NCBI GenBank assembly: GCA_020633825.1
Contig: JACKCV010000004.1
Location: 1-64,000 of the forward strand
Origin: Fibrobacteria bacterium
GTDB lineage: Bacteria > Fibrobacterota > Fibrobacteria > UBA5070
Reading direction: 5' to 3'
Length of the DNA stretch: 64,000 nt
The notes below the pieces were generated by a model that was given only the letters and a program-made list of their open reading frames with translations, did not search any database and was not told where the DNA came from. A program made the translations under genes and the position numbers. Below, piece by piece: positions 15,469-24,480 of this stretch (its first letter is position 1; each line of letters starts with the position of its first letter).

Positions 15469-18400
15469 CTATTTCCCGCGCCCGACGACCCGCACGTTGG
15501 CGGGGCCCACCACCGTGCGCAGGGCCTCCAGAAGTTCGTTGGAGGGATCGACCTTCAGGGCCTTCGACTCCAGGGCCCAGTTCCCGGCGGCCGACCTCAC
15601 CTGGAAGAGGAGTCGGCAGTTCCCGCTCCACATCCGGCAGGTTTCCCGGATGGAATCCATGGCCGAATCGGGGATCGCCCGGGTGTCGAGGGTCACCTGG
15701 ACGGCATCGGCCATGAGCTTGCGCGCTTCCGAGAGGGGCACGGCGCGCAATCCCTCGAGGGACTTCTTGACGGGCGCATCCTCCGCGGCTTCCTCGTTGC
15801 GGTCGCGGTTGGCGCGCACCTTGGCGCGCAGCAGGATCATCCGACCTTCGTCCACTTCGGCCCGGCAGTTCTTCCAGGATTCGGTCCAGAAGGCCACCTC
15901 GCAGGAGCCGGAGAAATCCTCGAGCTCCACGAAGGCGAATTCGAGGTTGTCCTTGTTCAACCGCACCCGACGCGTCCGCACGAACCCGCCCACCACGATG
16001 GTGTCGTCGATGTCCCGCTCCGCCACCTGGGCCAGGGGGACGCACAGACCTTCCAGGTCGTCGCGGTGCGAATCGAGGGGGTGGCCCGAGAAGTACATCC
16101 CCAGGACGTCGCGCTCCTTCGACAGGATCTCCTCGAAGGGCCAGGCGTCGACATCGGGCAACTGGGGGGCGGCCACCTCGAGGCCCCCGTCGTCGCCTCC
16201 CATGTCGAAGAGGCTGACCTGCTCCTTGGGTCCCGACGCGCGGCCCGCGAACTGCAGCGCCTCGGGAACCGCCAGGAAGTGCTGCGCGCGTGTGCCGGGC
16301 AGCTCGTCGAGGGCGCCCGCCATGATCAGCGATTCCAAGCTGCGTCGGTTGATGTTCTGGGGCCCCAGCCTCTTGCAGAAGTCCCAAAGATCGAGGTAGG
16401 GGCCGTTTTCCGTGCGCTCGGCCACGATGGCCTCGGCCACCGAACGACCGACGTTCTTGACTCCCGCCAGCCCCCACAGGACGGCTCCCCCCTGCACGTC
16501 GAAACGCGCCCGGGAACTCTGCACCGAAGGCGCCTTCACCGGAATCCGCAGCCTCTTGCACTCGGCGACCAGCACCACCAGGCGCTCGGTGTTGTCCAGT
16601 TCGGAGTTGCAGTTGGCCGCGAGGAATTCGGCCGCGTAGTTGGCCTTGAGCCAGGCGGTCTGGTAGGCCACCACGGCGTAGGCAGCCGCGTGGGACTTGT
16701 TGAAGGCGTAGGCGGCGAACGGAATCAGCAGATCCCAGAGGGTCTTGGCGAGTTCCTTGGTGTAGCCCTTCTTCTCCGCGCCCCCGATGAAGGTCCCCTC
16801 CTCCTTCTGGAGCTTCTCCAGGTCCTTCTTTGCCATGATGCGCCGCAGGAGGTCGGCACCGCCCAGGGAATAGCCGGCCAACTGCTGGGCGATGGCCATC
16901 ACCTGTTCCTGGTACACCATCACCCCGTAGGAGGTTCCCAGGATCGGGACGAGATCCGGGTGGTAGCAGTCCACCTCCTCGCGCCCCTGCTTGCGCTTGA
17001 TGTACACCGGGATCTGGTCCATGGGGCCGGGACGGTACAGCGCATTCATGGCGATCAGGTCTTCCAGGCGCTCCGGCTGGAGTTGGCGCAGGTAGTTCTG
17101 CATGCCCCCGGATTCGAACTGGAACACGCCGATGGTGTCGCCGCGCCCGAGGAGCTCGTAGGTGCGGGGGTCCCCGTCCTTGAGCTTCTCCGGATCGACC
17201 AGCACCCCGTGGTTGCGCTCGATCATCTTGCAGGCTTCCTGGATCACGGACAGATTCCGCAACCCCAGGAAGTCCATCTTCAGCAGGCCGATGTTCTCCG
17301 CGTAGTCCTTGGAGTACTGGAGCACCACCTGGTCGCTCTGGCCTTCGGGACAGTACAACGGACCGAAGTGGTCCACGTTGCGCGGGGCGATGATCACCGC
17401 GGCGGCGTGCATGCCGGCACCGCGCACGTACCCTTCCACCTGGCGGGCGATCTCGAAGGCGCGCTGGTAGCCGGGGTTGGCGTCCACCGCTTCCTTGAGG
17501 GGTGGCGACTGCTCCAGGGCCTCCTCGAGGGTGGGCTCCTTGCCGGCCACCGGAGGGGGGAAGAGCTTGGTGAGTCGATTCACCTCCTGGTGGTCGAGCC
17601 CCAGGGTGCGCGCGGTGTCCTTCAAGGCCGCCTTGGACTTCAACCGCCCGTAGGTGATGATCTGGGCGACGCATTCCTTTCCGTACTTGTCCTTGACGTA
17701 TTGGATGATGCGCTCGCGATCGAGATCCGAGAAGTCGGAATCGATATCGGGCATCGAGATGCGCTCGGGATTGAGGAATCGTTCGAACAGCAGGCTGTAC
17801 TGGAGCGGATCGACATCGGTGATGCCGGTGCAGTAGGCCACCAGGGATCCCACCGCGGATCCACGCCCCGGCCCCACGGGGATTCCCATGCGCCGCGCTT
17901 CCTGCATGAAGTCGGCGACGATGAGCATGTAGCCGGCCACCTTCATGACCTTCATCATCGACAGTTCGTATTCCAGACGCTCCACGGCCTCCTGGGGCGG
18001 ATCCGGCCAACGTTGGCGAAGCCCTTCCCGGCTGATGTGGGCCAGGTAGTCGTCGTCGTTCTCGAACCCCTCGGGAAGGGGGAAACTCGGATAGAAGTAG
18101 TCGCCGGTGGGGATCTTGACCTGGCACCGCGACGCGATCTCCAAGGTGAGGTCGCAGACTTCCGGGCAGTCGGCGAAGATCGCCCGCATCTCCTCGGCCG
18201 ACTTGAAATGCATCTCCTGCGAAGGCAGGCGCGGGCGGGATTCGTCGGCCAACCGGGTGGCGGTCCGGATGCAGTTGAGCACCTCGATCACCTCGTGCTG
18301 GTCCTTCTCCAGGCACAGCACCCCATTGGTGGCCACGCAACGAAGGCCTTCGGCGGCGGCGATCTCGCGCAACTTGCGCACGACGGCCTTCTCCTCGGCC

Positions 18401-18984
18401 AGTCCGTGGTCCTGCAGTTCCAGGAAGAAGTGGTCTGGCCCGAGAAGGTCGCGGTACCAGCGGACCAGTTCCAGGGCTTTCTCGTCCTGCCCGGTCCGGA
18501 GGTATTGGTCGATCTCCCCCTCGGGTCCGCCCGAAAGCACGATCAACCCCCGATGACGCCCCTCCAGGATTTCCCGATCGATCCGTGGCCGTCCGAAATA
18601 TCCCTCGGTGTGCGCCAAGGTGATGAGCGCACTGAGGTTGCGGTAGCCCTCTTCCAAGGTCTCGGCCAAGGCCACCAGGGGATAGGCCTTGGCGCCGGGA
18701 GCGCGATCCTTGCGCCCGGAGGGGGCCATCCAGAGTTCGCACCCCAGGATCGGCTGGATCTTGGCGTCCTTGCCCGCGAACTGGAACTCGATGGCACCGA
18801 ACATGTTCGACATGTCGGTGAGCGCCACCGCGGGCATGCCCAGCTCCGCGGCCTTGGCGGGGAGGGACTTCGCGGGCCCGACCTTCTGTTTGGTTTCCTT
18901 GTCGACCTTGCGTTTGTCGGTCAGGCGGCAAGCGCCTTCGAGCATGGAGTACTCGGATCGGACATGCAGGTGGACAAAGCTCAA
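15469..18984 (-). CDS. dnaE: DNA polymerase III subunit alpha
   Basis: Protein of 1,171 residues, the replicative polymerase. Domain order: PHP (1-270), palm (GPGRGSAVGSLVAYCTGITD and catalytic PDIDSDF, two of the three metal-binding Asp), thumb and fingers (NALYRPGPMDQIP; YQEQVMAIAQ; FNKSHAAAYA), tandem helix-hairpin-helix, OB fold (IVVGGFVRTRR) and a tau-binding C-terminal domain. Length matches DnaE1. The PHP metal site is degenerate: HLHVRSEYS lacks the second His of HxH, and TDMSN replaces TDHGN. PHP proofreading is therefore probably lost and a separate DnaQ needed. I chose the TTG at 18984 because it yields the canonical SFVHLHV start with AGGAG about 9 bases upstream; ATG 19017 is an alternative. 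Confidence 0.95.
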   Translation of the reverse strand: MSFVHLHVRSEYSMLEGACRLTDKRKVDKETKQKVGPAKSLPAKAAELGMPAVALTDMSNMFGAIEFQFAGKDAKIQPILGCELWMAPSGRKDRAPGAKAYPLVALAETLEEGYRNLSALITLAHTEGYFGRPRIDREILEGRHRGLIVLSGGPEGEIDQYLRTGQDEKALELVRWYRDLLGPDHFFLELQDHGLAEEKAVVRKLREIAAAEGLRCVATNGVLCLEKDQHEVIEVLNCIRTATRLADESRPRLPSQEMHFKSAEEMRAIFADCPEVCDLTLEIASRCQVKIPTGDYFYPSFPLPEGFENDDDYLAHISREGLRQRWPDPPQEAVERLEYELSMMKVMKVAGYMLIVADFMQEARRMGIPVGPGRGSAVGSLVAYCTGITDVDPLQYSLLFERFLNPERISMPDIDSDFSDLDRERIIQYVKDKYGKECVAQIITYGRLKSKAALKDTARTLGLDHQEVNRLTKLFPPPVAGKEPTLEEALEQSPPLKEAVDANPGYQRAFEIARQVEGYVRGAGMHAAAVIIAPRNVDHFGPLYCPEGQSDQVVLQYSKDYAENIGLLKMDFLGLRNLSVIQEACKMIERNHGVLVDPEKLKDGDPRTYELLGRGDTIGVFQFESGGMQNYLRQLQPERLEDLIAMNALYRPGPMDQIPVYIKRKQGREEVDCYHPDLVPILGTSYGVMVYQEQVMAIAQQLAGYSLGGADLLRRIMAKKDLEKLQKEEGTFIGGAEKKGYTKELAKTLWDLLIPFAAYAFNKSHAAAYAVVAYQTAWLKANYAAEFLAANCNSELDNTERLVVLVAECKRLRIPVKAPSVQSSRARFDVQGGAVLWGLAGVKNVGRSVAEAIVAERTENGPYLDLWDFCKRLGPQNINRRSLESLIMAGALDELPGTRAQHFLAVPEALQFAGRASGPKEQVSLFDMGGDDGGLEVAAPQLPDVDAWPFEEILSKERDVLGMYFSGHPLDSHRDDLEGLCVPLAQVAERDIDDTIVVGGFVRTRRVRLNKDNLEFAFVELEDFSGSCEVAFWTESWKNCRAEVDEGRMILLRAKVRANRDRNEEAAEDAPVKKSLEGLRAVPLSEARKLMADAVQVTLDTRAIPDSAMDSIRETCRMWSGNCRLLFQVRSAAGNWALESKALKVDPSNELLEALRTVVGPANVRVVGRGK

Positions 18985-19033
18985 GACGGAGGTCTCCTGG
19001 TCGGCCCTGGACCCCATGGGCCGGAGACTCCCC

Positions 19034-19039
19034 AAGTTA
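19034..19039 (-). promoter_or_regulatory. Candidate -10 element (TAACTT) for dnaE
   Basis: Minus-strand TAACTT, followed by GG, predicts a transcript start near 19027: 43 bases before the TTG start chosen, or 10 before the alternative ATG at 19017. The same TAACTTG string precedes the genes starting at 20930 and 38703. Confidence 0.4.
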
Positions 19040-19274
19040 GATCCCCCGGGGGTGTCGGATCAGACTTGCCAGATCTGCCAAGCCATGCATCGGGTTCCTT
19101 CCCCGGAGCGGGGAATCGAATCCGTCGTCGGGAAGGCTTCCCGCCCCCAGGCCCCCTGCACAGATCCTTCCCACTGCGCCCCCATCGAGGATCGGCTCCG
19201 CGTCCTCGGTCCTTCCACCACAGCAGAGGGTCGACGCCCCTTTCCCGCACCGGAAGAAATCCTCGAAGCCCGTT

Positions 19275-20930
19275 CTATCCATCGTCCAGCGGGAGGAATG
19301 TCCAAAGTCCCTTGGAATTTCTCTCCATCAAGTAAATGCCTCCGAACACGCCGCACACGAGGATCCGATCCCCGCCCAGATCCATGGCCAGGGACGGGTC
19401 CCAACTCCAATGGAGGATGGAATCTCCCCGATCGATTTCCTGGGTGGTGTTGCCGAAGGAAACCTCCCGCGAGATCCGATCTCCCGAAAGGACGTACAGC
19501 CCCTCGTTGCCGATGATGCGGCGCGCTTTTCCGCTTCCCGTGACCATGGCGAAGGGGCTCACCTGGCGGCTGCGCCGCGTCGTGGTGCTCAAGAGGGATG
19601 CCGAGGAGTCGAAAACTGCCGAGTTGTTGTAGAGGTACACCTCCCAGGCTCCGGATCGCGATCGGTGCAGCAGGGAATGGCCATCCAAGGATCCGGTGAA
19701 CACCCACAACCCGGTGTCTCCGGCGGCTTCGAACGAGGTGACGTTCCTCCAGTCGGGCCCATTGGGCCCCACCACCCCGACCGCGTCGGAAAACGCCACG
19801 GGCGCGGAATCCATTCGCAGGTCGAGCCACCAGAGCATCTTGCCGGATTCGTGCACGCCCTCGTCGTGGAAGAACACCAGATTCCCGTGTTTTTGCGGGG
19901 GAGCGCAGACCCTGGGATAGAACCGAGGGGGCTCCTTCCCGGAGGCACGCGCGTACGCCCCGGGATCCCGCCATGGGCGCGTCGCGGAATGGATCTTCGC
20001 CCAACCGACAGGACTCCCCTGGAAAATCGTCCGATCGTACACCAACAGAAGGGACTTCTCCTCCGGCGAGATCCCCAGGATCGGGATGGCGGTCGTGTCC
20101 GGAAGTTCCCGCCGGAAGGAGGCCTCCGAAGTGATCCCCACAAAAGTCGGACGCCCCTTCCGGACTCCCGAAATCCACGCGGTATCTCCAAGTGCCACCA
20201 GGGAATGGATCGTGTCCAGTCCGGGAACGGGTAGCACCGCCATGCGGCGGGTTTTCGGGGAGAAGACATAGGGCTCCAGGCGGTACCGTGCGACCAGAAA
20301 TCCCCGTGCGTCCCGCTCCTGCCGGCGGACACCGACCAGCACGTCGGAACCGAAGGGCGCGAGGTACCGCGCCCGCAACCCGTCGTTTCGTCGATGGGGC
20401 ATGGCCGCCTTGGGGGTGGCGGGAAACCTGGTTCGGCAACCCACCATCATCGAGGCGATGCTCGACTTGGCGAGCGATTCCAATCGTTTGGCCTCCCGTT
20501 CCTGCTCCCGGGCCTCTTCCCAGTACCGGGCGTACCGGGCCGCACGGGCGGCAAGATCGAACTCCACGCCATGTCGACGGCACCAGAAGGTTCCGATGAG
20601 GACCGAGGACATGTCGTCGGGATGCTGGAAACCTCTTCGTTCCAGATCCTTCGCCAGCGGAGAATCCCCCCACAGTCCCCACCGGTTTCGGATGGCCGTC
20701 CCAAGCCCGAAATGGAAGAGGGCCATGCCCGATTCCTCGGGGATGCTGTCGATCATGGCCAGGGTGGTGTCGCCCAGGCATCGCTCGAACGCTTCGTGCG
20801 CCTGCTCGAGGGTCGCGGGGACCACCTTGGAGCGGGAGTCGAATTCCGGACAGACCGAATTCGCCGCAGCGAAGGTCCAGAGGCAGGACATCAAGGCGAC
20901 GACACGGGCGGGCGAGGGGAAAGGAATCAT
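19275..20930 (-). CDS. Secreted protein with DUF6794-like N-terminal domain and propeller-like C-terminus
   Basis: Protein of 551 residues. A signal peptide (MIPFPSPARVVALMSCLWTFAAA) is followed by a domain of about 100 residues whose FHFGLGTAIRNRWGLWGDS and HPDDMSSVLIGTFW match DUF6794, a family of unknown role. From about residue 170 on, repeated beta-strand blocks (YVFSPKTRRMAVLPVPGLDTI; LLLVYDRTIF; LLHRSRSGAWEVYLYNNS) look like a beta-propeller or other sensor-type repeat fold. No catalytic motif. The ATG at 20930 lacks a good Shine-Dalgarno site; a TAACTT element about 100 bases upstream (21037-21032) may be its promoter. Divergent from another secreted propeller gene, which hints at a related role at the cell surface. 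Confidence 0.65.
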   Translation of the reverse strand: MIPFPSPARVVALMSCLWTFAAANSVCPEFDSRSKVVPATLEQAHEAFERCLGDTTLAMIDSIPEESGMALFHFGLGTAIRNRWGLWGDSPLAKDLERRGFQHPDDMSSVLIGTFWCRRHGVEFDLAARAARYARYWEEAREQEREAKRLESLAKSSIASMMVGCRTRFPATPKAAMPHRRNDGLRARYLAPFGSDVLVGVRRQERDARGFLVARYRLEPYVFSPKTRRMAVLPVPGLDTIHSLVALGDTAWISGVRKGRPTFVGITSEASFRRELPDTTAIPILGISPEEKSLLLVYDRTIFQGSPVGWAKIHSATRPWRDPGAYARASGKEPPRFYPRVCAPPQKHGNLVFFHDEGVHESGKMLWWLDLRMDSAPVAFSDAVGVVGPNGPDWRNVTSFEAAGDTGLWVFTGSLDGHSLLHRSRSGAWEVYLYNNSAVFDSSASLLSTTTRRSRQVSPFAMVTGSGKARRIIGNEGLYVLSGDRISREVSFGNTTQEIDRGDSILHWSWDPSLAMDLGGDRILVCGVFGGIYLMERNSKGLWTFLPLDDG

Positions 20931-21320
20931 TGGGGAAGTTCCAGAGAGGGATCCACCCCGGAGCCGGGTGGCGGGCGGGGGGTGCGGATTTCCAGTGCCG
21001 CATCTCTCCTCGGGTCCAGACGAATCCGACCAAGTTAGGTCCTGGAAGAGCCACTCCCCCGGAGGTGGCAGGAGGCTGGAGGAGGAGGGCACCCCTGTGC
21101 ATCCGGCGACTCTGCCCCGGGGCCGCATCCTCACCTCTTCGATTCGCGATACGTTTCGGGAATACCGAGATCCAGGTATCCGCCTCTGTGCGTCGAGGGG
21201 GGAGCGGTCAGACTTCCGGCACTTCCTCGATGGCTCGGGAGGTCCGCGTCCCCGCCCGTTTCCCATGGTGGGGCGGGAGTGCGCACATCTCCCTGGACGA
21301 TGCCTCCGCCGTGCCCCCGA
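20931..21320. other. Divergent intergenic region
   Basis: This 390-base stretch separates the two divergent secreted-protein genes. It holds a minus-strand TAACTT element (21032-21037). On the plus side, the only AT-rich signal is around 21321-21330 (ATGCATATTC). I see no RNA gene or repeat in it. Confidence 0.35.
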
Positions 21321-23417
21321 ATGCATATTCCAAGCCTTCGATCCCGCCCCCCCATATCCGGAGCTCCCCCATTGCTTCTTTCCGCCCTCCTTTCGTGCCT
21401 CCTCGGTGCCTGGCATCCGCTTCCTCCGACGGGCTCGTCTTCTCTGGTCGGCTTGCACGCCTGGGAGGACACCCTCCTGGCCTGCGGAAACGGCGGCTGT
21501 GCGGCTACGTGGGACCAGGGCGCCACCTGGGTCCGCCGGGGGGAGGCGATCTTCTCGGAGACGGAGACCAACTTTTCCGGACCGAACGGGATCGCGATCT
21601 CGGGCAACTCCGTGGTCCGATCTCTCGACCACGGACGAACTTGGACGAGGTGGCAGGAGGGTATTCCCACCGACCAGAACCCATCCGTGATCCAGCTGCA
21701 GCGGGATTTCGCCGTCTTGTCGACGATCAGATCCAATCGGAATGATTCTTCCAGAGATTTCCCGGATAGCTGCCTGTGGTACGTGCGCTCCTTCGACCAG
21801 CCCCAATGGTCGCCTGCCGGCTCGGCCGAGGGGTATTCCTGTCGGGAATTCGCCATCGGGTACGAGGGAAGCTTGTTCCGAACCCGCACCAACCCCCGTG
21901 GTGAATTGGGCACCATCGTCGAACGCAGCACCAACAGGGGCGTTTCCTGGGATTCCCTCCGCGACTCGGCCACGGTTCGACGGATTCCAGGAGGGCTCTT
22001 CGTTCTGGACATCGGATACGATTCAACCCTGGTGAGTTCCGACTCGGGACGCACCTGGACGAAGAAATACCCCCGGATCATGATCGGGTCATTCCTGGAT
22101 GGAGCCTTCAATCCCCAGGGGGACCTACGATTCATTCAGTCCGAAACGGGGGCTTCGCGAACCTTTACCTTCGATTCCCTCGTGAAGGTGCGCTCCTGGG
22201 TCCGTATCGGCGAAACGCTCTGGGCCTACGGCGAGTACGGACTTTTCCGTTCCTCCGACAGCGGCCTCACCTGGATCCGCTCCGATGCGAACTTCCCCCT
22301 CGGAGCATCCCGCTCCCTGCTGGGGTACCGAGGCGGGATCGTCTCCCTGGAACGGAAAGGTGGCAGACAAATCCTGTCCATCTCCCAGGACGACGGGTCG
22401 TCCTGGAGCGAGGCCTCGGGTTGGCTGCAGAACCTCTATCGAGTCCAGGCCTGCCGCGACGGCTTGATGGGATTGGAAGCCCACGGAACCCTGGTCTTCG
22501 GACCGGAGGGAAGCCGGACCATCGCACAGGGGAGCAATCCTGTTTGGATTTCCTGCCATGGAAACGCCGTCCGAGGGCTGAAACATGACTCCCTCCTGGA
22601 TTGGAACGGTTCCGGTTGGACCTCCACCCCCTTCCGGGCGCCGGTGGGTCTTCTTGAAATCGCCGCATCCGAGGAGGGCCTATTCTTCCGCCGCGACGAA
22701 TTCGAGAACGACCGAATGGTCCTGGAATTCCTCCCCGATGGATCCGACTCCCTGGTATCGGTCCCGCTTGCGGAGGAACCCTTCCTGCTCACCCCTTCGC
22801 CTTTCGGAGTGTGGGTCTCGACCTACCGAGGGCTGGTCCGGTGCACGAATGCCAGGGACTGTCGCCGCATGCAACTTCCCGCAATGGATACCCTGGGCGG
22901 TTCTTTCCTGCCGGTGGGCATGGTCTCCGTCCAAGATTCCTTCGTGATCGTGTCCACCCTACCGCTGTCCGACAAGTACACGATCGATCCATCCCGATCG
23001 CGCCTGTTCGTCTCCGCGGACTCCGGAAATTCCTGGACCTCGCTCGTTCCCCCCACGAGCTACGCGCTGCAGGCCGTGGTCACATCCAAGGGGATCGTGG
23101 CGAACACCTACGGGCAAGGGTTCTGGCTGATGGAGTCCGAACAATTCCGCAGCTCGGCCGTGCCAACCAGGATGCCATCCCGCCCGACCCTTCGGGCCCG
23201 GCTCCAAGGTCGAGACCTCGTTGTGGATGGGGTTTCAGGGCCGGGCCGGCTGCGACTCCTCGATGCCTCCGGCCGAACCCTCCTGTCCCGCCAGGTGACC
23301 CCGCAACAAGGGCGGATCCACCTCGCCACGCCCTCCCTGGGAGCGGGGATCAAATTCCTGCACCTGCAATCGGGCCCCCGAAACCAAGTGATCCCCCTCC
23401 TTCCCTCCTTCCGCTGA
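21321..23417 (+). CDS. Secreted sialidase/sortilin-like beta-propeller protein with C-terminal sorting-type domain
   Basis: Protein of about 698 residues. After a signal peptide come many BNR/Asp-box repeats (S-x-D-x-G-x-x-W: SLDHGRTWTRW, STNRGVSWDSL, SSDSGRTWTKK, SSDSGLTWIRS, SQDDGSSWSEA, SADSGNSWTSL). These are typical of sialidase/sortilin/YCF48-type propellers. The last 80 residues (DLVVDGVSGPGRLRLLDASG and on to GAGIKFLHLQ) resemble type IX secretion C-terminal sorting domains. Asp-boxes alone do not show enzyme activity; a binding or sensing role at the surface is as likely. The start is uncertain: ATG 21321 is listed, but a TTG at 21372 with GGAG upstream gives a shorter, cleaner signal peptide. 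Confidence 0.75.
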   Translation: MHIPSLRSRPPISGAPPLLLSALLSCLLGAWHPLPPTGSSSLVGLHAWEDTLLACGNGGCAATWDQGATWVRRGEAIFSETETNFSGPNGIAISGNSVVRSLDHGRTWTRWQEGIPTDQNPSVIQLQRDFAVLSTIRSNRNDSSRDFPDSCLWYVRSFDQPQWSPAGSAEGYSCREFAIGYEGSLFRTRTNPRGELGTIVERSTNRGVSWDSLRDSATVRRIPGGLFVLDIGYDSTLVSSDSGRTWTKKYPRIMIGSFLDGAFNPQGDLRFIQSETGASRTFTFDSLVKVRSWVRIGETLWAYGEYGLFRSSDSGLTWIRSDANFPLGASRSLLGYRGGIVSLERKGGRQILSISQDDGSSWSEASGWLQNLYRVQACRDGLMGLEAHGTLVFGPEGSRTIAQGSNPVWISCHGNAVRGLKHDSLLDWNGSGWTSTPFRAPVGLLEIAASEEGLFFRRDEFENDRMVLEFLPDGSDSLVSVPLAEEPFLLTPSPFGVWVSTYRGLVRCTNARDCRRMQLPAMDTLGGSFLPVGMVSVQDSFVIVSTLPLSDKYTIDPSRSRLFVSADSGNSWTSLVPPTSYALQAVVTSKGIVANTYGQGFWLMESEQFRSSAVPTRMPSRPTLRARLQGRDLVVDGVSGPGRLRLLDASGRTLLSRQVTPQQGRIHLATPSLGAGIKFLHLQSGPRNQVIPLLPSFR

Positions 23418-23489
23418 GGCCCTCCAGCCTCCGTCGAAGAGGTCGCGCGACCCGTCCAAACCGTTTTCCTGCAACGATTTGCCCTTGCA

Positions 23490-23509
23490 GCATTTCCAAC
23501 CGGAAATGC
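23490..23509. repeat. Perfect inverted repeat upstream of rplU
   Basis: GCATTTCC (23490-23497) and GGAAATGC (23502-23509) are exact inverted repeats with a 4-base loop. The element lies 70 bases after the propeller gene stop and about 95 bases before the rplU -35 box. It could be a terminator-like hairpin, since TCTTTTTA follows from 23511. Confidence 0.45.
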
Positions 23510-23604
23510 ATCTTTTTAGGCTCGGTGCTCCGAAAACGGGTGCCGGACCACCCTCCGGGCGGAGGAGAAACGCTTCGATTCGAGGTTCTCGAACACGAAG
23601 CTGC

Positions 23605-23634
23605 TTGACGTCGTTGTCCACAAGCACGTAGATT
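23605..23634 (+). promoter_or_regulatory. Sigma70-type promoter of rplU-rpmA
   Basis: TTGACG at 23605-23610 and TAGATT at 23629-23634, spacer 18 bases. The transcript would start near 23641, leaving a leader of about 35 bases with AGGACAGG as ribosome-binding site. The leader is too short for a structured L21-binding RNA. Confidence 0.65.
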
Positions 23635-23675
23635 CGTCCGCCCTTATTCCAAATCGGACAACCAGGACAGGTTCC

Positions 23676-24122
23676 ATGTACTCCGTCATCAAGACTTCCG
23701 GCTTCCAGTACAAGGTCGCCGCTGGCCAGATCCTCCGCCTGCCTCTGGTGCAGGCCGATCTCGGCTCCACCCTCACGTTCGACCAGGTTCTCCTGGCCAG
23801 CGACGGTTCCTCGGTCAACGTCGGCCAGCCCGTCGTCGCCGGTGCCAAGGTCACGGCCGAAGTCCTGGTCCACGGCCAGGAGCGCAAGATCATGGTCTTC
23901 CGCCGCAAGCGCCGCAAGGGCTTCCGCCGTCTGCGTGGCCATCGCCAGCAGTTCACCGAAGTGGTCATCACCACTGTCGAAGCCGCCGGCAAGTCCGAAG
24001 CCGCCGATGCCAACCGCATCGAGTTCGCTCGCAAGCGCGCCAAGGCGTTCATCGTTCGTCACACTCCGGCACCCCGGCCCCTGACCCGCAAGGAAAAGGT
24101 CGCCGCAGGACCCAAGGCCTGA
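23676..24122 (+). CDS. rplU: 50S ribosomal protein L21
   Basis: Protein of 148 residues. It begins MYSVIKTSGFQYKVAAGQIL and contains the conserved VLVHGQERKIMVFRRKRRKGFRRLRGHRQ, followed by FTEVVITTV, all diagnostic of bacterial L21, which binds 23S rRNA domain VI. Length exceeds the usual 103 or so residues because of a basic C-terminal extension of about 45 residues (AGKSEAADANRIEFARKRAK and on), as is seen in some phyla. It is followed after 26 bases by rpmA, the common rplU-rpmA order. Confidence 0.97.
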   Translation: MYSVIKTSGFQYKVAAGQILRLPLVQADLGSTLTFDQVLLASDGSSVNVGQPVVAGAKVTAEVLVHGQERKIMVFRRKRRKGFRRLRGHRQQFTEVVITTVEAAGKSEAADANRIEFARKRAKAFIVRHTPAPRPLTRKEKVAAGPKA

Positions 24123-24148
24123 ACGGCTAATTAAGGAAGGACCAGAAA

Positions 24149-24406
24149 ATGGCTCACAAAAAGGGTCTCGGATCCACCCGTAACGGACGCGATTCCAATC
24201 CCCAGTACCGTGGCGTGAAGAAGTTCGGCGGCGAGAAAGTCATCGCCGGCAACATCATCATCCGTCAGGTCGGCACCAAGTTCCACGCGGGCAACAACGT
24301 GGGACTCGGCAAGGACTACACCATCTTCTCGCTCATCGACGGCGTCGTCAAGTTCGAGCGCCTCGATCGTCAGCGCCAGAAGGTTTCGGTCTACTCCGAA
24401 GCCTGA
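24149..24406 (+). CDS. rpmA: 50S ribosomal protein L27
   Basis: Protein of 85 residues with the standard L27 start MAHKKGLGSTRNGRDSNPQY and the segment IIRQVGTKFHAGNNVGLGKDYTIFSLIDG. L27 reaches into the peptidyl-transferase centre through its N-terminus. The Ala-His N-terminus needs no protease processing, unlike Firmicutes L27. AAGGAAGG precedes the ATG at suitable spacing. Second gene of the rplU-rpmA unit. A small hairpin (TCGCC/GGCGA, 24408-24424) lies just downstream. Confidence 0.98.
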   Translation: MAHKKGLGSTRNGRDSNPQYRGVKKFGGEKVIAGNIIIRQVGTKFHAGNNVGLGKDYTIFSLIDGVVKFERLDRQRQKVSVYSEA

Positions 24407-24464
24407 GTCGCCTCGCGATGGCGAACTTTCGCTTTCTGGACGGGCCGCTCGCCCCTCCAGGAGC

Positions 24465-24470
24465 TAGTTT
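24465..24470 (+). promoter_or_regulatory. Candidate leaderless -10 element (TAGTTT)
   Basis: TAGTTT, followed by G, ends 10 bases before the ATG at 24481. It lies 59 bases after the rpmA stop, allowing the lipoprotein gene to be expressed independently of the ribosomal genes. Confidence 0.45.
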
Positions 24471-24480
24471 GCTCCTCGAC

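Noticed and set aside
23641..23675. Possible L21 leader riboregulator
   Set aside because: The predicted leader is only about 35 bases with no stable stem.
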